Made by a program: the position numbers and the translations under genes
Origin: Salinivirgaceae bacterium
GTDB taxonomy: Bacteria; Bacteroidota; Bacteroidia; Bacteroidales; Salinivirgaceae
DNA: 37,854 nucleotides
Reading direction: 5' to 3'
Assembly: GCA_027858775.1 (NCBI GenBank)
Contig: JAQICA010000209.1
Location: 1-37,854, forward strand
Part shown: positions 28,101 through 34,293 of the stretch, one piece after another
How positions within the stretch are numbered: position 1 is the first letter of the stretch
Layout of the letters: each line of letters opens with the position of its first letter
Notes under the pieces: model-generated
What the model was told of the DNA's origin: nothing
Databases searched by the model: none
The model's input: the letters and a program-made list of their open reading frames with translations, nothing else

Positions 28101-31100
28101 CTGAAAGATTCAGCCAGCTTTCACCACGTTTAATAATATCGTTATATAAAACCACATCGGGATCGAGTGTTACTCCGGTTCCTTCATGAATAAAGCTACC
28201 TCCATTCCAATCGACCTGTGGAGGATAGCCATTCACCTGCGTTGCTAATCGCAAAGATCCTTCAGTATACAGATCGTAGCCATTCAAATCAATAATTGTA
28301 CAAGTATCGTTTGCCCAAATTTGGTTTTTCACAAACAAATTACCGTTGGCAGTTTTCCGTGTATAACCGCCACCATTAATACCCGCATCAAGATAATCGG
28401 CGACACGCCTTACCCGTAAATTATAATATTCCAGATCGGCATTGCCATAAATAGTTTGATCGTCATTGGAATAATAGTCTACTGTACCTCCGTATAATGA
28501 GTATTCGCCAAACCCTTGCGGAAAACTATTTGCTCCAAGCAAATAGATGGTTCCACCGTTCATGGTGAATGTGCCGCCTGCTGTACCAGCTATTTCTGTA
28601 GCAGAGTAATTACTTGAACCCACCCACAAGTTAGAACCATTACGGTTTGTCAGGTTTCCATTTACAGTAATGGAATTGGAAATACGCTTGGTTCCGGCTC
28701 CCTCAAAAGTTACGTGGTTAAATGTGGTAGATTGTGTGGTAGGCACTGCAACGTATTCGCCAACGTTTGTAGTACCTGTACCATTAAACACTACAGTTCC
28801 ACTCCCGGTTTGAGAAAATCCGGCCGGACCTTCTCTGTTGTACCAATGATTTCCGATGAAAACATAATGTTCACCGCCATCTAAAAACGCACCTGATTCT
28901 ATGGTAAGTGTTCCATCGAGAAAAATAAGATCTTCCAAAACTTTTGGAGAAGCATTCTCGAGGGTTACATTATAGAACCGTCCTCCGGTAATGGTTTGTG
29001 AAGTGGCATCGTTCCGCAGGAAATATACAGTTCCTGAACCACCTTTAAATTCTCCACCACCAACAAACCAGTTTCCATACAAGTCTATGCTACGGTTTGA
29101 AGCGCTAAGAATTCCTGATTCAATAAAAATATCGCCATTTATGGTAAGGTTTGTACCTAATACATTTTCACCTTTATCGCCACGGATAATCAAATCGTTA
29201 AACGGATCGCCCACGCCCGAAATACTTTGTGTACCACTCGGCGGGTTAAACACTACCGCCGAACTATTGGCATTAAATGTACCGTTATTAGACCATGCCC
29301 CACCCACTTTTAGGGTGTCTGTTGCTTGTATTTGACTAAGCACCGCACTTGAGTTGATGGTTAGGTTACCAGACAATTCAAATACGCCGCCATCAATTGT
29401 TAGGTTTATGGTACTGGCTCCACTTTCTCCAATACTAATACGATCAATTACAACATCATTGGAAACAATCACTGTATAGTCGCCGGCCACATTACTGTGG
29501 TCTAAAATTACCTTATCGGTAGATGAAGGCAAAATATCATCCACCCAGTTTTCTACTGTATTCCAATTATCATCGGCGCCACCGCCATCCCAAAATCCAG
29601 ACCCGGGATAAGTCCATTCAACATTACCGGGAACATCGTTCTCATGGTCTTCACCCGAAAGCGATCCGCTCACATTTTGGAACGTAAAAATTCCGGCACC
29701 CGTATTGGCCTGTCTTGAAATATTGTAGGTCGGTCCATCGTTAAACACAACTTCGTCGAGGGTAATATCGTCGGGAATAGTTATCCCTCCATCAACAAGT
29801 GTAAGATAAGCATTACCACTACCACCACTAAAGCGTCCATTGCTAAAATTATTTGTGCCATCAATTGCTCCACCATTAAATACAAGCCCGTCGTTTTGGG
29901 TGTTTTCAATTGTATAATAGTTTGCATGAATTGTTCCTCCATTTTGATAAAAATCGTAATACCCGGAAATTGAAGAAATTACTGCTGAACCATTTTCGGT
30001 ACCAATAATTTTCATTACTCCATTATTTGTTATGGAATTTCCTGAATAGATATTTATTTCGGCCAATGAATCGATCTCCAACTCTCCATTGCTACCTATT
30101 GTTAAATTAGCTGTATTGGAATTTAGGCGTAGCTTATTATGATTAAGGTCTAATTTACCATCTTCCACAACAAGCTCTGTGGTTCTATTGTGTCCCTGCA
30201 ACTCCAAATCGTTTTCGAGAATATATGTACCACCATTATTTATTTCTGTGCGTCGGAAATAGTGGCTGGCACCGGGATTAAGTGTATGTACACCTGTTCC
30301 TTCGAGATAAAGTTCAGGGCTTTGCGAGTAACGATCGTTCATATTAAAGTTTCCGCCATTATTAATTAGGTTTCCTCCAATATGTACATGGTTCCAATAT
30401 GTATAAAAAATACCGTTATTAAGTGTAAAGTTATTGAGTACTTTAAGGTCGTTGGCACGTTTTAATGTGTTATCATCGGGGTCTTCTACATGGTAGAGGC
30501 GTGTCCAGTAGTTGATATCGGCATTATTTACAACTAAGTTGTAAAATGCCTTGCCACTACGCCCGGTTCCATCTGCCGCAAGGCTATCGCCGGTATAAAT
30601 ATTCGACCACTCGCCCACAAAAGTTACGGTTCCCGTTCGTGGAATAAATTGGCCGGTTTGACTGCTATCTACAGTAAATACGTTATTTTCCCAGTGCTCT
30701 TCGATGGATATGTTATACGATGTAACACCTGCATCAGGACTTACATCGAGGGTAGCAAGACTATCAATTGTAAGCACTCCGCCCAAATTAATGTGTCCAT
30801 TCAGGAATTTTGTACCTGTACCGGAAAAACATACATCTTCAAAGTCGGTAGCATCGATTGTTTGGTCGGCGCCATCGAACCATGTTCGGCGATAGTGCCC
30901 GTAGGAACCGCCATTATTTTCCCAGTTGCCCGACACATACACATCGAACCATTCTGCACGCACTGCTGCATTATCGATAATAAAATCGCCGTTAATATCG
31001 AAATCTTTCTCATACAACCGTTTCATTCCCGTACCTGAGAATTTGAGGGTTGGGTATACCGTTTCTTCGTTGTAGTTTCTAATAAGTTGATCTTCGCTGC

Positions 31101-33888
31101 TACCGTTAAAATGCAACATAGCTCCCTCTGACCAGAGAAAATCGCAACCTAATCGAGTGTACCAGTATCCGCCAATGTCCAAAGTATTGGCATTCAAATT
31201 AAAATGCCCTCTGTTTTGCGTGAAATAGAAATGGCGATTTACCGTAAGGTCAGAATTTGCAATAACTGTACCTGCACTTTTATCGATTGTAATAACCTCG
31301 TACTCGGTATCGCTATCTTCATTAACTGTAATTTCTTGATCGGCATCGCCGTTGAGCGTCAACTGGCCGTTTGTATTAATGAATTGGCCGGTAGAAGCAT
31401 TATTCCAATCGCCGGCAAGCTCAATATTATAGTTGGAAGCATCGACAGTAACACTATTTTGCAACGTAAAATCGCCCAATACATCGAGGTTTCCACGTAT
31501 GGTTTTTGTTCCGGAACCCCCAAAAACAACGTTCGGAAAAACTGTAGTGTAGGCAATATCCTGATCGGCTCCTACAAACTCAAATGTTGTATTGCCAGGA
31601 TTTATAAATTCCAGGTCTTGCTCCCGCAGTAACCAGTCACCTCGAAAAATATGCGTTTTCGCAGAAAAGTTAGCCTGCACCCTGAATATGGGTGAACCGC
31701 CAACACGCTGAATATCACCTAAAACCTCCATTCCTGTAGGAACAAATGGATTAGGCCACTTGGCTCCCCCTCCTGCCAGTTCAATATTCCCGTATGTAAT
31801 ATTAGGCAATATTTGTGTTTCGGGTCCATCGAAGCGCACTGTGGAGCCGGCATCAAAGCTTTGTGTATCAAAATTAGTAAGCGTCCTCGAAAAGTTTTCT
31901 TTTCCTGTCGCAAATAATATTACATTATTTCCCTGTGTAAATGTACCGACGCCGGTAGTACCCACTCCATTTACACCATCATCGCGATTAGAAATGAGAA
32001 ACGTATTCAAATCGATCTCTAAAGGTAAGGAAGGATTAGTCGATGAATTGGTTGCGGTAAAATCGCCCAAAACAATCATATCAGTGACAACATCATTTAC
32101 ATCTAATGGATTTGGCCCGTGGAATGTAACACGTTTTACTTCCGTTGGTGACGGATTTAAAATGGTTAGATTGTTAAATTTATATACTTGATTGTCGGGT
32201 GCACGGCAGTAAATACTTTGGTTGGTGTTTTGGCTGTTTAAGTAAAACGTACCACCTGTTGCACGGATATAACTTCTACGTAAGGGTCTGCTATCGTCGT
32301 AGTTATCATATAAATTACCTTGCAAATAATGGTCGAACCCCTCCAAATTAAGCTGAACCGCGTCGGCCTCTGTAGCATATATATAAAGGTTATTCCGAAT
32401 ATTGAGCGAACCATCTACGGTTTTATTTTTTTGATAAAGGTAGAGATATCCATAATCGATATCTCCACGAATGGTTTGGTCCATATTGGCATCGTAACGC
32501 ACCCACGACTGCGGATCGATATTGTAGGCCTGAAAACCAGTGGGAAAGTTATCGCCACCTCGCACGTAAAGCGTACCATTTTCGCCAATGGTAAAGTCTT
32601 CAACGCCTGAACCTTCCAAGGAGGATCCATCTTCTAACACAATGTAACGATCGAGAATACTTACATTATTTGTTACTTGTAAATTCGTATGATCGGCTGA
32701 ATAACCGATATACATTGGTCCTGTTACAATAATTTCGGCTGACCCAAGACTTAAATCTCCTCCATTTTGAAGCCGAATGCGATGTCCGGTAGTTTTATCG
32801 AAATAAAGTGTACCTGTAAAATTAACGGAACCCGTTTCATATACATATATGCCCTCGGGGTAATGCGACTGATCCGGAGCACCATCAGTTAAAGTAACAC
32901 CCCCATTAACATAAATGTCTTGATCACAATTTAATGAACCGTAGACCGATTTTGTTCCTGTTCCCTCAAAACGCATTACGTAAAAAACCACATCGCCCGA
33001 CAGTGTTAAATCTTGATCGCCACCTCTTAAATACACCGTTCCTCCATTGGCTGAAAACTCAGAACCGGCATCAACTGTAAAGTCATTATTAAAAATTTGA
33101 TTACTTGATGTTACTACTTTTGAGTTGGCAGTCACAATAAAATCATTATCGACCTCCAATTGCCCGGAAAGCGATAAAATTCCTCCCCCATTAACCGTTG
33201 CGTTATAAAGCGTTACATTCCGGGTAATGGATTGAACCAATCCCGAAGTAAAAAGAAACGTACTCGTTTGGGCATCGAATGCACCCATATTGGTTAGGCT
33301 TCCGACCAACGTATGTGTAAAGCTACCGGCATTAAACGCTCCACCCGACGCCACGAGCAGGTTTCCGTTAATATTTAGCGACCGCCCAGCTGTTACAGCC
33401 CCCCCCATTAAGTTCAGATTATTGAACTCCGGTTCTTGCGTTCCGGTTATGGAAAAAGTACCATCAAAATAAGTATTGACAACCTGATTGCTATTGTTTC
33501 GCAAATTAACAGTTCCATTATTCACAAAACCGCCATAGACGTAAAGCTTATGACTGGCATTGTGGTTTCCAACATTTACAATTCCGGCTACTGTTACCGC
33601 ACCGTTCACAACCATGGAATAGCTTCCCGAGCCATCGCCAAATATAAGGGTGCCATTCACGGTAAGGTTATCCACATTTACGGAATCGTTCAGCGTAATG
33701 GTATGTCCATTATCGATTATAAAATTATGATTACCCGATTGGATTTCTGCCAATGTAAGTGCAGGTGCTCCCGACCATGTAGTGAGATCGTAAAAATCTC
33801 CATCGCCTTGCGAAGTATAGTCAGCGGCCCGGAGATTAAATATTCCGACAGAAAGAATAATTATTAGTGTAATGTAAAGCTTTGTCAT
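19168..33888 (-). CDS. Giant T9SS-secreted beta-helix-like repeat protein, 4906 residues
   Basis: One uninterrupted 4906-codon frame, about half a megadalton. Sec signal about 1-21 (ends RAA). The rest is Gly/Asn/Thr/Asp-rich, with short beta-strand repeats of the kind GNLTINSSAVL and FNGTGTQTI, cysteine-poor, as in filamentous beta-helix adhesins. Modules of W-x-G, then NW, P and VIIP recur at about residues 1433, 2605, 3400, 3836 and 4317. Near the C-terminus LPVELVDFNVEA leads a fibronectin-like WKTLSETNNSHF / YYRLLQVDYDG domain. The last 80 residues are a T9SS type-A sorting domain (IVLYPNPVKDG, then LPSGIYSVIL). It should be exported and surface-attached or released. Adhesion, gliding or polysaccharide contact are guesses. 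Single gene with its own terminator. Confidence 0.92.
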   Translation of the reverse strand: MTKLYITLIIILSVGIFNLRAADYTSQGDGDFYDLTTWSGAPALTLAEIQSGNHNFIIDNGHTITLNDSVNVDNLTVNGTLIFGDGSGSYSMVVNGAVTVAGIVNVGNHNASHKLYVYGGFVNNGTVNLRNNSNQVVNTYFDGTFSITGTQEPEFNNLNLMGGAVTAGRSLNINGNLLVASGGAFNAGSFTHTLVGSLTNMGAFDAQTSTFLFTSGLVQSITRNVTLYNATVNGGGILSLSGQLEVDNDFIVTANSKVVTSSNQIFNNDFTVDAGSEFSANGGTVYLRGGDQDLTLSGDVVFYVMRFEGTGTKSVYGSLNCDQDIYVNGGVTLTDGAPDQSHYPEGIYVYETGSVNFTGTLYFDKTTGHRIRLQNGGDLSLGSAEIIVTGPMYIGYSADHTNLQVTNNVSILDRYIVLEDGSSLEGSGVEDFTIGENGTLYVRGGDNFPTGFQAYNIDPQSWVRYDANMDQTIRGDIDYGYLYLYQKNKTVDGSLNIRNNLYIYATEADAVQLNLEGFDHYLQGNLYDNYDDSRPLRRSYIRATGGTFYLNSQNTNQSIYCRAPDNQVYKFNNLTILNPSPTEVKRVTFHGPNPLDVNDVVTDMIVLGDFTATNSSTNPSLPLEIDLNTFLISNRDDGVNGVGTTGVGTFTQGNNVILFATGKENFSRTLTNFDTQSFDAGSTVRFDGPETQILPNITYGNIELAGGGAKWPNPFVPTGMEVLGDIQRVGGSPIFRVQANFSAKTHIFRGDWLLREQDLEFINPGNTTFEFVGADQDIAYTTVFPNVVFGGSGTKTIRGNLDVLGDFTLQNSVTVDASNYNIELAGDWNNASTGQFINTNGQLTLNGDADQEITVNEDSDTEYEVITIDKSAGTVIANSDLTVNRHFYFTQNRGHFNLNANTLDIGGYWYTRLGCDFLWSEGAMLHFNGSSEDQLIRNYNEETVYPTLKFSGTGMKRLYEKDFDINGDFIIDNAAVRAEWFDVYVSGNWENNGGSYGHYRRTWFDGADQTIDATDFEDVCFSGTGTKFLNGHINLGGVLTIDSLATLDVSPDAGVTSYNISIEEHWENNVFTVDSSQTGQFIPRTGTVTFVGEWSNIYTGDSLAADGTGRSGKAFYNLVVNNADINYWTRLYHVEDPDDNTLKRANDLKVLNNFTLNNGIFYTYWNHVHIGGNLINNGGNFNMNDRYSQSPELYLEGTGVHTLNPGASHYFRRTEINNGGTYILENDLELQGHNRTTELVVEDGKLDLNHNKLRLNSNTANLTIGSNGELEIDSLAEINIYSGNSITNNGVMKIIGTENGSAVISSISGYYDFYQNGGTIHANYYTIENTQNDGLVFNGGAIDGTNNFSNGRFSGGSGNAYLTLVDGGITIPDDITLDEVVFNDGPTYNISRQANTGAGIFTFQNVSGSLSGEDHENDVPGNVEWTYPGSGFWDGGGADDNWNTVENWVDDILPSSTDKVILDHSNVAGDYTVIVSNDVVIDRISIGESGASTINLTIDGGVFELSGNLTINSSAVLSQIQATDTLKVGGAWSNNGTFNANSSAVVFNPPSGTQSISGVGDPFNDLIIRGDKGENVLGTNLTINGDIFIESGILSASNRSIDLYGNWFVGGGEFKGGSGTVYFLRNDATSQTITGGRFYNVTLENASPKVLEDLIFLDGTLTIESGAFLDGGEHYVFIGNHWYNREGPAGFSQTGSGTVVFNGTGTTNVGEYVAVPTTQSTTFNHVTFEGAGTKRISNSITVNGNLTNRNGSNLWVGSSNYSATEIAGTAGGTFTMNGGTIYLLGANSFPQGFGEYSLYGGTVDYYSNDDQTIYGNADLEYYNLRVRRVADYLDAGINGGGYTRKTANGNLFVKNQIWANDTCTIIDLNGYDLYTEGSLRLATQVNGYPPQVDWNGGSFIHEGTGVTLDPDVVLYNDIIKRGESWLNLSVDVTITGNITISDESHLNMTTYKMECTELDKTFSLGSNSRIYSYVADTVVSETTYAFPTGFATYTIDPTSFYYVRGDQNQAILPDVSYGTMYLFDNASKTITLHGDLTVVGDFRNYYDDIVLDDQGYDLYLGGYYNEFRSYTPTSTITFNGSSEQRIWAGDGDELTLNNVVFNGNGGTSLLLEPTTYIVGDVVVTAGDTVTCNQNIYFTGGSFVNAGVFTHDRNSFVFNGIDQSINPGINTFPDVQFNNEGTKTVVETGLNIDGDILIQGVFVDADPDPNYYEEVIVDFDTITHHIASTNIIVNSNSQWLTEQANIVFDRAGTQYIPRLTAQNVTFANRGYRYLKDTLEANDIVIENSVVLRSSEDRDNPNDIYCGGSWINHGTFNVWENTVYFDAADTDAKDIRTNGDEFHVFHMNQNSNTVATYTMIDNLQINEELIVGTGATLKANGNNLQLGNNDTNDGTYPDGESHIIEADATVDIDAGAGILFDQNDLYPELTVFGTLKVVGESGNNATLGQLAGGNRRGTNVTIESGATVHFRYYNAEHLWFDGLTVKDGATIDPTNNFSDGIWNGMYDYTQYDHLNIADSTIDQFIYMNIQCDVSAIGDISNVTFNHPRTPVEGTHYNVYRPKDAIGTITFTGTTGGAMAGDVFELDKYQDENGGDGHVVWPPISLVTWNGHVSSDWFNPSNWSLAQLPDETTDVVIPLITDGGENPIILNNGAQCKNIDITNGILAIESGVTDFSIAGNLTMETDAILAIADNTTITVSGDWDIANDALYAPGSSTVEFTRITGSTVINNRNASFYNLKFTGGATFYIAGAEAFVENDFIIENGNIIPNTNDYTYYIGGDYTKSGGSFSVAPDYGFMEFNGTAEQHISGGEFSRLRISNQDATVFIDDSTSVDYANNNVVNIAFEVKDGAQFEAADVLYVNGNVNIETGGTFDDGGLTHIFNGRHWVGEGSYSGSGTIRFIGSSQYLHNSHFDNIVFENTPDGSNSWKYLDGTVNVTNDVTVDCYGLLLYDEQMINTSGTGTFAILENEIANTRVYVRGEDNYPSGFGLYTCDPDALVLYDAYIDQTVRGETGGADVQYGRLYLRNGNTKTLEGDIDVEGNLYLDHGSVVLDANDININLAGHWYNQNEGTFLPGTGEVIFDGTIDQRIYIRSSGTNNFQNIIVNKDDPTTDVRVYYNDIAIQDKLWARNGIFYCYNDYTVTIYGNMIADNNGSFANAGNYKLAKNIAGQANIQFNGSEIRNLTIDGQATFMALDELTISNLFTLQNGTFDGNGQIVTIGNGNDVANIHSLYKIGEGGELRLGNRNTFNVLSGGEIEVIGTPSAPAKVTGRDMNSRYYFSIESGATIAASNYIFENMFDAGIYVKNGATIDQTNNFSNGSFANPTGGGVCLRVENTQTFINDDVIDNVRFPNNPGNGTKNVAKLVSTAGILDFYAASGELAGADFEDDNYNLINWPGVNTVTWIGDAYVSSGDDRKNWNIAENWEPARVPEETDNVIIPDGATHFPVFNIEETPGSTTTVKTIENNYILVIKGTASDGTSLVVLDEFINNNTVNFANDSAILEVQGSFSNNGFFETDDNGGLLRFTGNNQSSINSEINSIWLSMFISKPSVVQMANDATFKKVTVKNGELQYTANNRTLTVKSDFINEGEVNMVQSKLKLNGTGARVFKPNNSTYYNLEVASGIYSLSDPQLDVNYNMAVKAGAEFNLNGNSFIFGSGTTSGGMVVDGKLAMDSDALLQLRTLSDVEVTGEFEAVGTKNHEARITGDVGSRYSFVINGGNIAAGNYIFEYLNADGLVIEAGSTIDSLSNGKFSYGAAGGHYLNFKNNIGASDTDTLLITNIQFDEGTEFNAKRLTTTEGIIEFKDAFGLTAGHYFEDDDGEMLLGAIVWSYTKPTLFWEGDESEVWDVQQNWNPEAVPDDESIIIIQAGVPNFPVIDANVITGTTAYAKKLTVYEGASLTMANDANLEVVEDVTISGDFIVDNGSDSRIKVGASWANNGIFTHGGGATVEFTSESNMDINTGGQPFYNLELNSGDGIGSAIFATQSNLTIENDLTISTGTLAVSNSAHKLYVGGNFTNNATFSHGDGEVVLNGAGAQSIANSNSSFYDITLTGAGTKTLTENVGIANVLENGSSLNGGAHTIDIQGDWLGNGAFNAQTSTVIFNGAASQFILKPVTFNNLTIDNTTALTAINLGDPVTVSGNLTLNDGIVETSTSDLIILESGASLIASGPQSYINGALRKTGSADFSFPIGSDNIYAPLGISGMSASGTFTASYFNAPYNQTSLSTGLNHVSEVEHWRLTREAGTAEPLVTFYWNDGAYSGIDDIEPLVGAYYVTGTGWTNKGQSAFTGTVDAGSITSDVPLTQFGYLTIGWEYIDLTWTGDIGTAWSDMANWNVAYIPSKTTNIIIPGGLTNYPLLSSNGTTFDLSVAANAELNIGSGNILEAYGNTTVEGDGTININDDGQLHIKGNLTHNGTFTHGTGSSVVINGTNEQTITNIQAHNLSIAGSSLKTIDGTVNVENDMSVSGELGLGSSVVTLGGDMSLTGSIASGTSTLELNGTALQTISGNQVSLYDLVINNTSGAAPQISLQSNMSINNSLILTEGIVAVSDTKEITIENGATSTEGNATSFVDGRVRKIGISDFVFPTGDGEKWARIGITDMPSGSGDFSARYFYEDYGISNPVSGTIDHVSFAEYWDLDRPSGNASPKATLYWEDTAASAIDDPTRLLVAHYRTGTWQDMGSSHAEWDNGNPTTCPGFVTSNDNFSSFSPVTFASSSSEFNPLPVELVDFNVEAAGADAVEARWKTLSETNNSHFILQRSTDGLMFETIDTIAGSGNSNVELRYNYTDKEPYVGVSYYRLLQVDYDGTETLSDIKSVFVDQAQQITDIVLYPNPVKDGTCTIEVMGQQASQLQLMIVNSSGFMAVNEVINIENGRKDIGDKIYRLPSGIYSVILTGHKEQWVRKLLID
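19770..21385 (-). repeat. Duplicated C-terminal block in the giant gene
   Basis: Copy A (about 20946-21385) reads YINGALRKTGSADFSFPIG, GISGMSASGTF and HVSEVEHWRL, then FYWNDGA. Copy B (about 19770-20195) reads FVDGRVRKIGISDFVFPTG, GITDMPSGSGDF and HVSFAEYWDL, then LYWEDTA. The two are separated by a W-x-G/NW module and a beta-repeat stretch, which points to an ancient intragenic duplication of several hundred residues. Confidence 0.75.
22290..29910 (-). repeat. Four compound repeats (about 140 residues each) inside the giant gene
   Basis: Copies lie at about 29510-29910, 25985-26470, 23580-24025 and 22290-22720. Each reads in order: DGL...GATID.TNNFSNG.F, then a DD.TI.NV.F strand, then LAG..FEDD....V.W, then W-x-G....NW....P....VIIP. 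They divide the protein into domains of shrinking size toward the C-terminus. Confidence 0.7.
24790..32560 (-). repeat. Four copies of an FPxGFxxYxxDP...DQTIRGD repeat in the giant gene
   Basis: Copies begin at about residues 446, 1788, 1984 and 2980 (DNA about 32430-32560, 28390-28525, 27790-27940 and 24790-24950). Each has FP.GF..Y, a V.YD/YY strand, DQTI/DQAI, then YG.LYL and KT..GDL.V. They are not evenly spaced, so they mark one class of domain boundary rather than a simple tandem array. Confidence 0.65.
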
Positions 33889-34256
33889 GGCGTCTTATTT
33901 AGCTTATTAGTAACTTTAGGTTATCGTATTTAAAACATTTGCAATTAAGGCGTTGCAAAAATACATATTATCAAAGAATAATACGCAAAAATACCCGATT
34001 GGTTGGCAAAAATAAATGCTATTCCACTAAACAGCAGGTAATATACATTAGTGTGCCGAATTGTTTGACTAAAAACACCTATGCGTAAATTCACCCACAA
34101 GTACAATAAAAGGACTCACTACACGACACTTACAATCGACAGACAACAAAGCTCTACTGTTTCGTGCAAAGTACCAGCTTGCACTCTATTTATAAACACC
34201 CCCCATTACGAAAATTAGAAATCCATTTTTCATAAATGAAACTACGTAATTGATTA
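33889..34256. other. Divergent intergenic region between the giant gene and the helicase gene
   Basis: AT-rich. Leftward TATTTTTG boxes (TAnnTTTG) occur at 33956-33963 and 33986-33993 and may start the giant gene transcript with a 60-100 nt leader; neither has a good -33. No small gene is supported. Confidence 0.4.
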
Positions 34257-34274
34257 GCAGCAAAAAATTGCTGC
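34257..34274. promoter_or_regulatory. Perfect inverted repeat at the helicase promoter, possible operator
   Basis: GCAGCAA-AAAA-TTGCTGC is a perfect 7-bp dyad with a 4-nt centre, ending 7 nt before the -7 box. It occupies the place where the spacer and -33 element should be, so a bound regulator could control access to the promoter. Confidence 0.4.
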
Positions 34275-34281
34275 GAGTTAC

Positions 34282-34289
34282 TATCTTTG
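34282..34289 (+). promoter_or_regulatory. -7 box of the helicase gene
   Basis: TATCTTTG matches TAnnTTTG exactly and lies 4 nt before the ATG at 34294, implying a leaderless or nearly leaderless mRNA. The same octamer precedes the ABC operon. Confidence 0.55.
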
Positions 34290-34293
34290 CGAA

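Noticed and set aside
19168-33888. CRISPR-like or satellite DNA repeats in the giant gene
   Set aside because: The repetition is at protein level; DNA copies are too divergent and unevenly spaced for a CRISPR or satellite array.
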